A stretch of DNA of 64,000 nucleotides from Candidatus Woesearchaeota archaeon (GCA_026002815.1 BPGB01000006.1:28998-92997), one strand, 5' to 3'. Shown: positions 16,250-25,972, counted from the first letter of the stretch. Program-made: numbers and translations. The notes: a model not told the origin generated them from the letters alone.

Positions 16250-16591
16250 TTATATTCCTTTTACAATTGTAATAATTCCCTGTGCTGGAATAACGACAAC
16301 ATTATTCGGAAAAACAATTTTAGGTTGATGAGTATATTTTCCAGATAAATTCTTTGTATCTGTATTTGATAAATAAACTTCAAAAGTATTTGTATTTACA
16401 ATGCTTCCAGTTTTTGTTATCAAAGGAAAATCTGTACCATAAGGAGATAATCCCCAATAACAAGTAGCACTAGATAAGTTGATAGGATTATTATTAGAAT
16501 CCAAACATATAAATTTAAGTGTATAGGTTGTACCACCTATAAAAAATATTTCTTTTAAACTATTAACTGTTTCAAAAGTTATATATCCCAT
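16250..16591 (-). CDS. Baseplate-type immunoglobulin-like protein
   Basis: Starting at the ATG at 16591 (GGAG 7 bases upstream; an earlier in-frame ATG at 16603 lacks a ribosome site), the protein is 113 residues: MGYITFETVNS, then FIGGTTYTLKFICLDSNN, INLSSATCYWGLSP, and a final VVIPAQGIITIVKG. This strand pattern is the one seen in the N-terminal Ig-like domain of BppU-type baseplate proteins and related small phage proteins (extended strands then NPINLSSAT). Its position immediately after the tail hub supports a baseplate role. Assignment is by pattern only. Confidence 0.5.
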   Translation of the reverse strand: MGYITFETVNSLKEIFFIGGTTYTLKFICLDSNNNPINLSSATCYWGLSPYGTDFPLITKTGSIVNTNTFEVYLSNTDTKNLSGKYTHQPKIVFPNNVVVIPAQGIITIVKGI

Positions 16592-16602
16592 TTTAAACTC
16601 CA

Positions 16603-18723
16603 TTACGAAAGATTTACAAATTCAAGCAAAATTTTATCCTCTGCATCTAATGTATCATAAAAATTAATTACATTCGGTGAAACTTGCTCATAGGTAAAAT
16701 TAGGTACTTGTGTAATTCCATTGATATAAACCCTCAATGAACCCATTAACATAGAAGAACCAGATAGAACATATTGATTTCCAGTAAAACCACTTATATC
16801 TAACAGGGTTGTAATGCTTTGACCTTGCTGAATACCAGCACCCCCGATAAAAATACCGTTTCTAAAAAATAGATAACCACCACCTACCAAAACTAAATCT
16901 AAATCTCTACCAACCTGACTACCAGCGTATATAATTGGATTTCTTAAGGTTAAACCCGTATTATCTAGGTAAAAATTCTCTTCACCTGTATTTGTATTTA
17001 TATTTCTAATAATCAATTTGTCAGAAGCGGTTATTCTCCCTGCTAAATTATTAGCAATCAAACCATAGTCTATTTTACTTCCAGTTGTTACTACCCTACC
17101 AATAACCATCGGTTTTGTGTCAAACCAATCTCCCCACTTTTCAGAATTAAAAGAAATATTTGAATCGTTTTTTATACTCTGACCTAAAAAGTCAGTTAAA
17201 ACAAAACTAGAATTATCTATTCTTTGTTTGTTACTAATAATTAATTCAAAATCATCAGGGTTTTCATAACTAAAAGAATACTCTAATAATGTAGCATCAA
17301 TAAAATATCCCTCACCGCTATCTATTGTTAGTTGTCCACCCAATTCTAATTGGTCAATAAAAGATTGATATTCTTTTAATGCTAAAAAGTTGACCGCATT
17401 TATTGTAATTTCATATCTAGGTACAGATAATTTAGCAAGCATCTTTACTGAATCATTATACAATTCTTTCCCTTGCTGTTCTATCTCTTGTGGTGTCATT
17501 ATATCTGTTACAATAATGTTTTCGTTTTTATAAGTATTTTCAAAGATAAAATTACTTAATTCTAAACGATATGCACTTGGGAAATTAATAGGATTATCAA
17601 TAGATAAATCATTATTTATTGTAACAATAATACTTAATAAATTATTAATTTCACCCTCTTTTACTGCTATAAGATTATTTTGATTATTAATTGTATTTGT
17701 TATAGATAGAATCTGTGCATCAACATCAGTGGTGTCTAATCCCTGCTGTAATCTAACTGCCCTTACTTGCTCTAACGCTGTTTTGTTTGCAAGATATTCT
17801 TCTAATTCTGCCTTCAATACGAGTAATTCATTTTGCTTTATATTTAAATTAGTTACATGAACACTATATACAGGAATATAAGAATTTACTTTTGCTTCCC
17901 AAGCATCTATTAAAGAAATTAAATTGGGACTCATCCAATTTGTATTCTTATAATATGTAAAATTATAAATTGCATTTGTACCCAAAGGATTAACACCACG
18001 AATATCTAAATCACCCCCACCGTAACAATACATACAAGTTGTAATTTCCTCGCTAACTTGAACAGATGATTTACTCTTAATGAGATTTTCAAAAGATAAA
18101 AATATATCTGTTTCTGTAATCTGTTTTTGAGAAGAAATTGCCGATATTTTCTTATTCATTATATCAAAATAAAATATACAATCATAAGCACGGGAAGCAT
18201 CGGTAGTTATAAAATTATAATAATTATTATCAGAAATATCAAAACTTCTGTATATATTATACAAATCTTCATCTACCACTCCGACCCCCCAAGTGGGATT
18301 ATCACGCAGTATCTTTCCCACTATGGTATCAGAATCACTAGGATTCTCTGGATTAAACAGTCTAAATGTTCCACTCAATAAAATTATCTTTTTATTAATC
18401 AATTCTGTTTCATAACTGTAACAAGTAACACTTTTAATTGGGACACTTCCATCAAATTCATCTTCTACTTCTACGATAATAAAATATCCCAAGTTTTCTA
18501 TTTTTACCAATCTTTTACTCTCAACATAATCGAATGCTTCTATATATTGATTATCTATAAATTTTGGTATTTTAAAACTAAATTCACTTTGGGCATTCCA
18601 TCTCAAAGATAATTTAGTATCATAAATCATATTAATAGAATATAATTCATCTTGATTAGGATTACATAAAGTGAAAGAAGGTCTTTCTTGATAATTGAAA
18701 TAATCAAATTGAAAAACTCCCAT
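16603..18723 (-). CDS. Tail hub / tail-associated protein (Tal, gp27-like)
   Basis: This 706-residue protein follows the Dit gene directly, the usual place of the tail hub. The N-terminal ~380 residues (FTLCNPNQDELYSINMIYD, LRWNAQSEFSFKIPK, YFIIVEVEDEFD, YSYETELINKK) resemble the gp27/ReqiPepy6 Gp37-like hub fold that forms a trimeric ring and plug. Residues ~300-370 form a coiled coil (LVLKAELEEYLANKTALEQ). The C-terminal ~200 residues are beta-rich (LRNPIIYAGSQVGRD, FFRNGIFIGGAG) with a final NFYDTLDAEDKILLEF strand set, probably a carbohydrate-facing module. No peptidase motif is evident, so tail-lysin activity is not claimed. Confidence 0.72.
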   Translation of the reverse strand: MGVFQFDYFNYQERPSFTLCNPNQDELYSINMIYDTKLSLRWNAQSEFSFKIPKFIDNQYIEAFDYVESKRLVKIENLGYFIIVEVEDEFDGSVPIKSVTCYSYETELINKKIILLSGTFRLFNPENPSDSDTIVGKILRDNPTWGVGVVDEDLYNIYRSFDISDNNYYNFITTDASRAYDCIFYFDIMNKKISAISSQKQITETDIFLSFENLIKSKSSVQVSEEITTCMYCYGGGDLDIRGVNPLGTNAIYNFTYYKNTNWMSPNLISLIDAWEAKVNSYIPVYSVHVTNLNIKQNELLVLKAELEEYLANKTALEQVRAVRLQQGLDTTDVDAQILSITNTINNQNNLIAVKEGEINNLLSIIVTINNDLSIDNPINFPSAYRLELSNFIFENTYKNENIIVTDIMTPQEIEQQGKELYNDSVKMLAKLSVPRYEITINAVNFLALKEYQSFIDQLELGGQLTIDSGEGYFIDATLLEYSFSYENPDDFELIISNKQRIDNSSFVLTDFLGQSIKNDSNISFNSEKWGDWFDTKPMVIGRVVTTGSKIDYGLIANNLAGRITASDKLIIRNINTNTGEENFYLDNTGLTLRNPIIYAGSQVGRDLDLVLVGGGYLFFRNGIFIGGAGIQQGQSITTLLDISGFTGNQYVLSGSSMLMGSLRVYINGITQVPNFTYEQVSPNVINFYDTLDAEDKILLEFVNLS

Positions 18724-18725
18724 AA

Positions 18726-19520
18726 TTAACCACCTAATCTTCTAGCAAACTGATAACTCATGGATATAGAAATAATGTTTCCCTGAAAAATCAAACGATT
18801 TCCCATCGGAATAAGTCTTAAAAAGTTTTTATTGAAATTTTTTAATCTTTTAAAACCACTGTTTGAAGTAATAATTCCTAACTCATTATCAACAATAATG
18901 TTTTCATAAGGATTTAAATCTGTAAACTGAAAGATACGATTATTGTCTGAAACATTTATAATTCTCGCTAAACCATTTGTAACACCATTCATATTGATTG
19001 TTATTTGAGGATATAAGTATCCCTGATAATGAGAATCATTATAAAAATCAGTAGTAGAATCTACATAAGAACCAGAAAAAGTATATAAAATAGTTTGAGG
19101 ATAAGTCCAAGCAAATTGACTATCGCAAATAGCAGTGGCACTAAAACCGTACAATAAATTACCCGCTTTTAGTATTGTGGGGTTAGTAAAAATACAATTA
19201 AAATAAATGCTGGACATATCTCCCTGTGTTATAACTAACTTTCGATATACATTACTTCCAAATAACCAGTTTTGAATACCACTTGCATCCTCTGCTGATA
19301 TTTCATTTTTAGAAAAAAAAGAAACATCAAAACTTAATTTTGAATCAAAAGTTACACCATAAAAATAAGGTTTTGGCTTTCTGTAAATATAACTCTCTAA
19401 TATGCTCACATTCCCACTGCCATTTCCTGAAATCATACCAGTATTTGTAGAAGCAATTTCTAATCCATATAATTCGGAAGGTTGTCCACCATAAGTAAAA
19501 CTTCTTGAATAAAATCCCAT
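18726..19520 (-). CDS. Distal tail protein (Dit)
   Basis: Using the ATG at 19520, which has GGAGG 8 bases upstream (an in-frame ATG at 19532 precedes it without a site), the protein is 264 residues. It opens MGFYSRSFTYGGQPSELYGL, and SFDVSFFSKNEISAEDASGI plus NWLFGSNVYRKLVI are the strands and helix of the N-terminal belt that forms the Dit hexamer. The C-terminal half (ITINMNGVTNGLARIINVS, FKRLKNFNKNFLRL) is a galectin-like beta domain. The order tape measure-Dit-Tal is the classic Gram-positive siphophage order. It connects tail tube to baseplate. Confidence 0.85.
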   Translation of the reverse strand: MGFYSRSFTYGGQPSELYGLEIASTNTGMISGNGSGNVSILESYIYRKPKPYFYGVTFDSKLSFDVSFFSKNEISAEDASGIQNWLFGSNVYRKLVITQGDMSSIYFNCIFTNPTILKAGNLLYGFSATAICDSQFAWTYPQTILYTFSGSYVDSTTDFYNDSHYQGYLYPQITINMNGVTNGLARIINVSDNNRIFQFTDLNPYENIIVDNELGIITSNSGFKRLKNFNKNFLRLIPMGNRLIFQGNIISISMSYQFARRLGG

Positions 19521-19539
19521 ATTAACCTCCATATATTAA

Positions 19540-19573
19540 GGAAGAATGTATCCTATAAAGGATACATTCTTCC
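19540..19573 (-). terminator. 14-bp hairpin with the tape-measure stop codon in its loop
   Basis: A perfect 14-bp stem (19540-19553 with 19560-19573) and a 6-base loop. The 5' arm encodes the last residues of the tape measure protein, and its TAG stop lies at the loop. Only a short TTAATAT follows, so it may be a weak terminator or an RNA processing/stability signal. Confidence 0.6.
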
Positions 19574-22500
19574 ATTTCTAATATATCCCCTTTGAGATAA
19601 TGTTTTTGTAATTTGACTGACAATTTCATTAGAAAATCGCTTCAAATCTCCAATTACATTTTTATCAACATTACCCTCAACATTGATTAGTTTATCTACC
19701 TGAATAGTAGGCATATTACTGACATTATTTGTATATTGAGATGTATAAACTTTTCCAATAATACGCTTCATGTCTAATTCGTTGAGTACCATTTCACCCT
19801 TAATAAGTTTTGCTAAAACTTCTCCACTGGGGGTAGTTACTCCACCTACCTGACCTGATAAAACCCCCGAATGATGAAATTCGGGTACTCCACCAATGGC
19901 ATAATCTTTACCATAAATGGCTTTCAGGAGATTTCCATATTTTTGCAATGCTTTATACGCTTCATTCCAAGCATTTGTTACATCTTGGTCAATTCCAGTA
20001 CCGTATAATTTATTCCAATTTAATAATTCCTGATATAGAGAAGGTGCTTTTTCGGCAACCCTTCTCAATGCTTCTTGTGCTACTAAACCAGATTTATTCA
20101 AAAATTCATCAATTGCATCCATCTTTTCTTTCCAGAGATTTTTTTCACTTTCAGCACTTTCTATCTGTGAATTTATTCGTTCTTCATATAATTGATATTC
20201 TCTATCAAGTGCTTCTTTTTGAAGTTTATAACTTCTATCTCTCTGGGCTTTCTCTAAATCTTTCTGTGCCTTATCTAAATTTTCTAGTAGTTTTAATTTC
20301 TTTGCTTTGGCTTCTTCACTATTATCTAAATCAAGTAAGGTAATTTCATTTTGTATCTTGGAAATATCTTTATTTTTCTCTTGGATTCTTTCCTGATACT
20401 CTAATTCTTCCTTTTGAGTATCGAGCATTTCTTTTCTTTGACTAACTATTTCTTTATAAGTAGATAACTGGTCTTTTAAGCCTTTTATTCTATCATCAAT
20501 AGTTTTTATTTCCTGCTGATATAATTCTTTTTCTTCTTTTTTTTGTTGTCTGATTAATTGAATAACATCATTATAAAGGTCTTTTGCTGAATAAGTTTCC
20601 TCTTTTTTAGCACCACCACCACCACCAGAACTAAAACCTTTAGGATAGTAACCACCTATTGGTTTTGGTGGTGAGGGCTTTGGAAGGGGTTTGCTCTGCA
20701 TCGCATAGGGGGAAGCACCTAAATCTCCCATCATACCGCCTTCTCTCCCCGACCTTCCAGAAACTTCATTGTATTCAATATTAAAGCGAATATAATAATC
20801 ACCAGCCACAGAAGCAACCCAAGCACTCAAATTCTCTAACTCTCGTTTTGCCAATTGGATATTTCCATTTGCAAATTCACCCAAAGCATAGTTTATTTTA
20901 GTTAATGCCTGCAAGGTGGCTACATCTACTAACCCCCATGCACTTGCAAGTTGATATGCCATCTGATAAGCGGCGGTTTGCATTTCGCCAGTTAATTCCA
21001 TCTGACCTATCCTCTGTAGCATCATATTAAATAAAATTTGCTTTGTAGCAATATCATATTGCCTTGCGTTTTCCTGTATAGCCCAATTTGTTTCTTCTAA
21101 TTGATAAGTTAAATTTTGAACTTCCCTTTGTTGTTCTAGTGTACTTGGGAAAGTCATAGCCTCTGCTATTCTAGCCCTTAATTCCTCTGATTTGGCTTGT
21201 AACTCTGCTTGCTGGTCTGAATAACTTTGAATTACTTCCCCTAATCTCCCTGCAATAATTTCTTGCAAATCAGAAAACTCATTCTTTAATCCATAAACAG
21301 ATTCAGCAGTTTCATCTACTAAATCTATCATACCATTAGCCCCTGCTACATCCATTTCATTGATTGCTTTTTGAATATTTAACATTTGTTCATATTCAAT
21401 CACAAGATTTTCAGAAGCCACTATCTTTTCAGCCAAAGCATCTCTTTGCGCTCTAATAATACCAAATTCATCTTTACCTTTAATAATTAACTCATCATAA
21501 TAAGCAAGTTGCTCTTTTGCACCCTCAAAAACAGTAGATATATCTCCATAGGTTGTAGTACCCAATGTTCTTTTCTGCTCCAAAAATGCTTTTGCTTCTT
21601 CATAAGCAAATTTATTTTTCATAATAAACTGCTCTGCTTGAACTTCTTGCTGTTTTTTAATCCATTCAACATTTTTAGCAATGGCATCTGTATTATTGTT
21701 AATTGCATCGGAATATATATCTATACCGTTTTTTAAAGCACCATACTTTGTATTTAAAATAGTCTGAATATCTAAAAGTCTGGTAATTGTATAAATATTT
21801 TTATCTTTTTTATTTGCTAAATATTCATACTCATCAGCAAGATTCTTTAATTCGTTTTGATTTTCATCAAATACTGCTTTTGATTTCTCAAATGCCTGAT
21901 AAGTATCCACAACACTCTTGTTTAATTCTTTAAATGCCATTACTGCACCAATAATGGCAATCCCAACCAGTCCACCAGTAATAGCAGTACTTAAAGCCGT
22001 AGCAGTGGCAGTAGCAACTCCCATAGAAACAACTAGGGCATCTATGGCAGAAGTTAATATTGGAATAGTAACAATCATTTTACTACCAATTACTGCCGAC
22101 AAAGCCACAAAAGCAATATTTAAAACTCCAACATTTTCGACAATTCCCAGAATAACAGAACCTATATCGAGTAAATTTTTTGTAAAATCACTACTGATAA
22201 AACTTGACATCAAACTTTCCCAAGATGCTCTAAATTTATTGGCTTTTGCTTCTATACTATCCATATAGATACCATATCTTTCCATAGCCAATCCTGCACT
22301 GTCAAGCATGGTTTCTTGAAAGCCTAATGCCATATTATAATTTTGCAAAAGGGACAATAATGTATTCTGCTGTCTAACACCAGCCATAGCCTTTAATATG
22401 CTTGCTCTTTGAACTTCACCTATTTTATCCCATTTTTTACCTAATTCATCAAGTACTTCACCAAAGGGTCTAAATGATGTTCTATCGGCATTCATAATCT

Positions 22501-23566
22501 CTATTCCAACGGATTTCAGGGCTTTTTCAACATTATTAATACCCATTCCAAATTCATCTAAACCACCCTTTTGAATGTCCTGATACCTAGCGAAAATGGT
22601 TTTGAATGCTTCACCAACTGTTTCGGCACTTCTTCTGGTAACCGATGATACCGTAGCAATATAAGAAACCAATTCATCAAATTCTACTTTTGCCTGCCTA
22701 GCACTGCTGGATGAACGCTGTAATGCAAGGGCTAATTCAGATACACTCGTAGCACTTTCATTATCTACTGCTACCATTTTATCTATTGAAACAGTAACTT
22801 CTTTTACGGACATTCCAAAACCATTCATAATAGAAGTAAGATATTCGGTAGCCTCTGCTGAACTCATGTTAGCCAACTTGGACATTACCATTGAATTTTG
22901 AATAAGTGCAGTGGTATCTTCTACGGATTTACCTTGTCTTTGCCATTCCAAAGTCCCCTGTGCAACCTCTAATGTGGTTGCACCCAATTGCTTTGCCAAT
23001 CTATTATAACCCTCACCTAAAGCATTAACTTTTTGCTCGGAAAAACCAGTAACAATTTGTGTATCTGTAAGAACCTTATTCAATTCTCTTACATATTCTG
23101 AACCTTCTCTTAATTGTCTTAACGTACCATAAATAGCAGTTGTACCTAAAGTCCAAATTGCTACTTTTTTAATAGCATTATCTAAAAGGCTAATAAAACT
23201 CTCACCTTCTCTATCCATTAGTTTCATTTCAGAAGTAACTTCTGTTATTTTCGTTCTTAAATTATCTAATTCTAACCTGACTTGTTTGGCAGAAATTTCA
23301 CCCTTTCCAAAACTTTGAATTGCTTCTTCATAAATCTTTGCCTGCTTTATAACATCAAAGTTTTCAAATGCGGGGGCTTTGGTTGCCTTTAATTTTCGGA
23401 GAGAATTTTCAAATAACTGAACCTGTCTATCAATCTCTTCTTGGTCAAATTTTATTGGTAATTTAACAGGTTTAACAACCTTTCTTATTTTGTCTAATTG
23501 CTTATTTACATCCGATATATCTAATTGCACTTTTGCAAGGATAGTATACTTATTTGTAGTAGCCAT
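19553..23566 (-). CDS. Tail tape measure protein
   Basis: The longest gene of the window (1337 residues) sets tail length and probably passes through the tail during DNA entry. The N-terminal ~450 residues match the TP901-type core (GTTAIYGTLRQLREGSEYV, RQGKSVEDTTALIQNSM, VSELALALQRSSSSARQ, AMAGVRQQNTLLSLL). Hydrophobic stretches at ~480-560 (VGIAIIGAVMAF) could insert in the membrane. A Gly/Pro-rich hinge lies at ~960-1000, followed by a long charged coiled coil (~1010-1160). A C-terminal GQVGGVTTPSGEVLAKLIKG resembles the end of many tape measure proteins. At ~0.15 nm per residue the tail would be about 200 nm long. Confidence 0.93.
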   Translation of the reverse strand: MATTNKYTILAKVQLDISDVNKQLDKIRKVVKPVKLPIKFDQEEIDRQVQLFENSLRKLKATKAPAFENFDVIKQAKIYEEAIQSFGKGEISAKQVRLELDNLRTKITEVTSEMKLMDREGESFISLLDNAIKKVAIWTLGTTAIYGTLRQLREGSEYVRELNKVLTDTQIVTGFSEQKVNALGEGYNRLAKQLGATTLEVAQGTLEWQRQGKSVEDTTALIQNSMVMSKLANMSSAEATEYLTSIMNGFGMSVKEVTVSIDKMVAVDNESATSVSELALALQRSSSSARQAKVEFDELVSYIATVSSVTRRSAETVGEAFKTIFARYQDIQKGGLDEFGMGINNVEKALKSVGIEIMNADRTSFRPFGEVLDELGKKWDKIGEVQRASILKAMAGVRQQNTLLSLLQNYNMALGFQETMLDSAGLAMERYGIYMDSIEAKANKFRASWESLMSSFISSDFTKNLLDIGSVILGIVENVGVLNIAFVALSAVIGSKMIVTIPILTSAIDALVVSMGVATATATALSTAITGGLVGIAIIGAVMAFKELNKSVVDTYQAFEKSKAVFDENQNELKNLADEYEYLANKKDKNIYTITRLLDIQTILNTKYGALKNGIDIYSDAINNNTDAIAKNVEWIKKQQEVQAEQFIMKNKFAYEEAKAFLEQKRTLGTTTYGDISTVFEGAKEQLAYYDELIIKGKDEFGIIRAQRDALAEKIVASENLVIEYEQMLNIQKAINEMDVAGANGMIDLVDETAESVYGLKNEFSDLQEIIAGRLGEVIQSYSDQQAELQAKSEELRARIAEAMTFPSTLEQQREVQNLTYQLEETNWAIQENARQYDIATKQILFNMMLQRIGQMELTGEMQTAAYQMAYQLASAWGLVDVATLQALTKINYALGEFANGNIQLAKRELENLSAWVASVAGDYYIRFNIEYNEVSGRSGREGGMMGDLGASPYAMQSKPLPKPSPPKPIGGYYPKGFSSGGGGGAKKEETYSAKDLYNDVIQLIRQQKKEEKELYQQEIKTIDDRIKGLKDQLSTYKEIVSQRKEMLDTQKEELEYQERIQEKNKDISKIQNEITLLDLDNSEEAKAKKLKLLENLDKAQKDLEKAQRDRSYKLQKEALDREYQLYEERINSQIESAESEKNLWKEKMDAIDEFLNKSGLVAQEALRRVAEKAPSLYQELLNWNKLYGTGIDQDVTNAWNEAYKALQKYGNLLKAIYGKDYAIGGVPEFHHSGVLSGQVGGVTTPSGEVLAKLIKGEMVLNELDMKRIIGKVYTSQYTNNVSNMPTIQVDKLINVEGNVDKNVIGDLKRFSNEIVSQITKTLSQRGYIRNGRMYPL

Positions 23567-23594
23567 ATATTTATCCTCTCTTTTTTATATAAAT

Positions 23595-24602
23595 TTATTC
23601 AATTTTTATTCCAAACATCCCCTCTATTTCATTAATGGAATTATCTTTCAGATAATTGCTGGTAGTTGTTAAATCAGAATGATTTGCAAGTAATTTTAAT
23701 TTCTCAATAGGAAATCCAGAAATACCTAATTTTTTACAAACATAATGGCTACCATCTGAATAATTTTGCAAAGCGGAATGTCGAATAGAATGAACATTAA
23801 AATTTGTAAATTCTCCATCTCTTTCTTTTAATATTTCTTTCATTTTTAAAAACCATCTATAAACATCATGTTCTCTCGCTGGTCTTTTAAATCTTGTTTG
23901 GGGTATAGGAACTGCCCACAAAGAATCTACATCATCCTTTCCTCTGGCAATTAACCATTTTTTAACTGCATCTTTTGTTCTGTCAAAATAAAGTAATGAA
24001 AAAACTTTTTTTCTTTTACCAACCACTTTATTTGTATTATTTCTTTCAAATGAAAATGAATCTTTTCTCACTTGTAATACTTCATTTCTTCTACCAGCAC
24101 TATCATAAAGCATTGCTAAAAATGCACTTTCTTGATATTCCCCTCTTTCTTCCAATTTTTTCATAATATATGAAATATCTTCATCTTTCAGGAAATGTAT
24201 TTCACGCCTTTTTTCTTTTGAATCCAAACTCTTCAATCTTCTAGCCACATTTGCTTCAAAATTTCCATAATCTTCTTGATTTTCTTCTGCAAAATATAAT
24301 AATGACCTTACAACCGAAATAAAGCGATTATGCCTAGAATTTGAAACATTATTATTATAAGTAAGAAACAAAGAAAAATCTCTTAATTGTTTTTTATTTA
24401 CATCTAAAACATAAATATTGTTTTCATATTTATATAAATAACATAAAAAAGCCCTTATATCTGCTTTATATTGGGTTATAGTACCATTAGATTTTTTTCT
24501 TTGCTTTAATTCAAGTAAGTAATCATTCATAATAGATTTATTTTTTTCATTTACTTTTTCCCAAATTTCCTTATCAAACATTTCATTATAAACATTTCTC
24601 AT
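23595..24602 (-). CDS. Tyrosine recombinase (phage integrase/Xer family)
   Basis: This 335-residue site-specific recombinase has an N-terminal SAM-like core-binding domain (KSNGTITQYKADIRAFLCYL, ~38-57) and a C-terminal catalytic domain. Catalytic residues are R171/R172 (YDSAGRRNEVL), H271 and R274 (VHSIRHSAL), H308 (LANHSDLTTT) and nucleophile Y317 (SNYLKD). All are present, so it should be active. It lies inside the tail gene cassette between RuvC-like and tape measure genes, overlapping the former by 4 bases. That is not where an integrase for lysogeny is normally found, and no repressor or att site is visible. Possible jobs are genome dimer resolution or inversion of DNA segments. Confidence 0.88.
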   Translation of the reverse strand: MRNVYNEMFDKEIWEKVNEKNKSIMNDYLLELKQRKKSNGTITQYKADIRAFLCYLYKYENNIYVLDVNKKQLRDFSLFLTYNNNVSNSRHNRFISVVRSLLYFAEENQEDYGNFEANVARRLKSLDSKEKRREIHFLKDEDISYIMKKLEERGEYQESAFLAMLYDSAGRRNEVLQVRKDSFSFERNNTNKVVGKRKKVFSLLYFDRTKDAVKKWLIARGKDDVDSLWAVPIPQTRFKRPAREHDVYRWFLKMKEILKERDGEFTNFNVHSIRHSALQNYSDGSHYVCKKLGISGFPIEKLKLLANHSDLTTTSNYLKDNSINEIEGMFGIKIE

Positions 24603-25054
24603 TTTATATCCCTGTCCTTAATAAATGTTAATCCAATTGCTATCGCATCACTTTCATCTAAATTGTTTATTTCTATTTCTGGAAATTTATTTTTTATAAT
24701 CCGATAAACTTCTTCTTTTTTGGAATTACCTTTTCCCGTAATAATTTTTTTTATGGTAGAAGGACTATAAAAAATAAAATTATATTCTTTTATATTATAA
24801 AAAAGCATTCCCTGTAAACGATATAGCACTTCTGTTGAAGTATTATATCTATAAAATCCCGATTCAAAAACAATTATATCTGGATTTTTCTCAAAAATAT
24901 AATTCTTTATTTTATCGGTCAGGTAAAACATTCTGCAAAATTGGTCTTTTTTTATTTTCTTTGTATCAATTGAAAATACATCACATAATTTTTTATTTTC
25001 AAAATATGATATTCCTGTATTACTTAAAGATAGGTCTATTCCTATTATCTTCAT
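24599..25054 (-). CDS. RuvC-like Holliday junction resolvase
   Basis: This 151-residue protein would cut branched DNA from replication or recombination before packaging. It has the RuvC RNase H-fold acids in order: D7 in IIGIDLSLSNTG, E64 in IIVFESGF, and D133 and D136 in NLDESDAIAIG. KGNSKKEEVYRII is the usual helix before the last acids. Length is near that of bacterial RuvC. It overlaps the tyrosine recombinase gene by 4 bases, so the two are made together, and it lies just after a terminator that separates it from the holin. The fold is clear; the substrate preference is inferred. Confidence 0.85.
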   Translation of the reverse strand: MKIIGIDLSLSNTGISYFENKKLCDVFSIDTKKIKKDQFCRMFYLTDKIKNYIFEKNPDIIVFESGFYRYNTSTEVLYRLQGMLFYNIKEYNFIFYSPSTIKKIITGKGNSKKEEVYRIIKNKFPEIEINNLDESDAIAIGLTFIKDRDIK

Positions 25055-25071
25055 AGTATTTCCTTAAATGA

Positions 25072-25109
25072 CAAAAAAAAAGGGATTGTTTTTTATAACA
25101 ATCCCTTTT
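25072..25109 (-). terminator. Terminator after the holin gene
   Basis: A 13-bp perfect stem (25078-25090 with 25097-25109) with a 6-base loop. On the minus strand it is followed by at least nine T. It should reduce transcription into the RuvC-like, recombinase and tape measure genes. Confidence 0.85.
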
Positions 25110-25114
25110 ATCTT

Positions 25115-25480
25115 TTATTCTTCTTCTTTAATTCTCATTTTTTCTTTAGTAAGATTATCAAATACTGCTCTTTCAATCTCTTTATAGATAATCTCTGGGT
25201 CAATTTTGATACCCTGTTTTTCAAGTTGAAGTTTTATATAATCAAACGCATACTGCCTTTTATCAGTAATATAACCCGCAAGGTTAGCCTGTTCAGCCGA
25301 TTTAACAGCCGAATCAGCAAGGAAGGAGATAATGTAGGCTAAATCAGGTCTTTCATTTTTTATCTTTGCTTCAAGTAAGCGAATCTGCTGAACAATATAG
25401 CCAGCAATCAAGGCTACCAACGGGGGTAATACAATTTCTAAAAATCTTTGTGCAAAGGCACTCCAAAATTCTAAATCCAT
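25115..25480 (-). CDS. Holin, LLH family
   Basis: This 121-residue protein has one N-terminal membrane segment (FLEIVLPPLVALIAGYIV, ~13-30), followed by a charged helical domain with the family pattern SAVKSAEQANLAGYITDKRQ, then QGIKIDPEIIYKEIERAV. This is the layout of the phage holin LLH family found in Gram-positive phages, where the protein opens the membrane for the endolysin. The endolysin is 12 kb away at the end of the same region. It lies between an unknown protein and a terminator. Single-pass topology is a prediction. Confidence 0.8.
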   Translation of the reverse strand: MDLEFWSAFAQRFLEIVLPPLVALIAGYIVQQIRLLEAKIKNERPDLAYIISFLADSAVKSAEQANLAGYITDKRQYAFDYIKLQLEKQGIKIDPEIIYKEIERAVFDNLTKEKMRIKEEE

Positions 25481-25490
25481 TTTCTACTCC

Positions 25491-25970
25491 TTATTCTTTT
25501 TTGAATTTAAGTTTTCTTTTTCTAAAATACTTTTCGATATATTTCTCAAATCTACCAGAATCCAATTGAGAAACTGTTTCCTCATAATAATTACCCCATT
25601 CTCTTCTTGGAAACATATTACCTTGTTTTCCTTCCAAAATAATTTCTTCTAGTAATTCTCTAATATCTCTTAAAACCCAATAATAACTTCCATGAATAAA
25701 AGCATCTGGGTCGTGATTCATAAAATAAGGATATGAAAACAACATTAATTCATTGCTTAACAAATCGTTACTAACTTGTTCTATTTTAAAAGAACCCAAT
25801 AAACCACCATTCTCACCTTGTCGTTCATAAACAACAGGAGTATAGTTTGCATAAATATTAATTTCTACATTTTTTTCATGTAAATCTTTTACATCTTTCA
25901 TTGTATCCATTAAAGAACCTTTTAAATCTGCCATAAGCATAGAGATTAATGTGCTTTCATTATCTATCAT
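25491..25970 (-). CDS. Unknown protein, probably structural or assembly
   Basis: This 159-residue protein has an N-terminal helix (LISMLMADLKGSLMDTMKDV), then YANYTPVVYERQGENGGLLGS at ~40-60, an acidic helix (LRDIRELLEEIILEG) and a very basic end (YFRKRKLKFKKE). The motif Y-x-P-x-Y-E-R-x-x-x-x-GGL is one I associate with small phage structural proteins of Gram-positive phages, but I cannot name the family with certainty. It starts 2 bases after the zinc-ribbon gene ends. It could be a tail completion or minor tail component. Confidence 0.5.
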   Translation of the reverse strand: MIDNESTLISMLMADLKGSLMDTMKDVKDLHEKNVEINIYANYTPVVYERQGENGGLLGSFKIEQVSNDLLSNELMLFSYPYFMNHDPDAFIHGSYYWVLRDIRELLEEIILEGKQGNMFPRREWGNYYEETVSQLDSGRFEKYIEKYFRKRKLKFKKE

Positions 25971-25972
25971 AA

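Noticed and set aside
23595..24602. Evidence for lysogeny from the tyrosine recombinase
   Set aside because: No repressor, excisionase or att-like duplication was recognised, and the gene is in the late tail region, so a temperate life style is not claimed.
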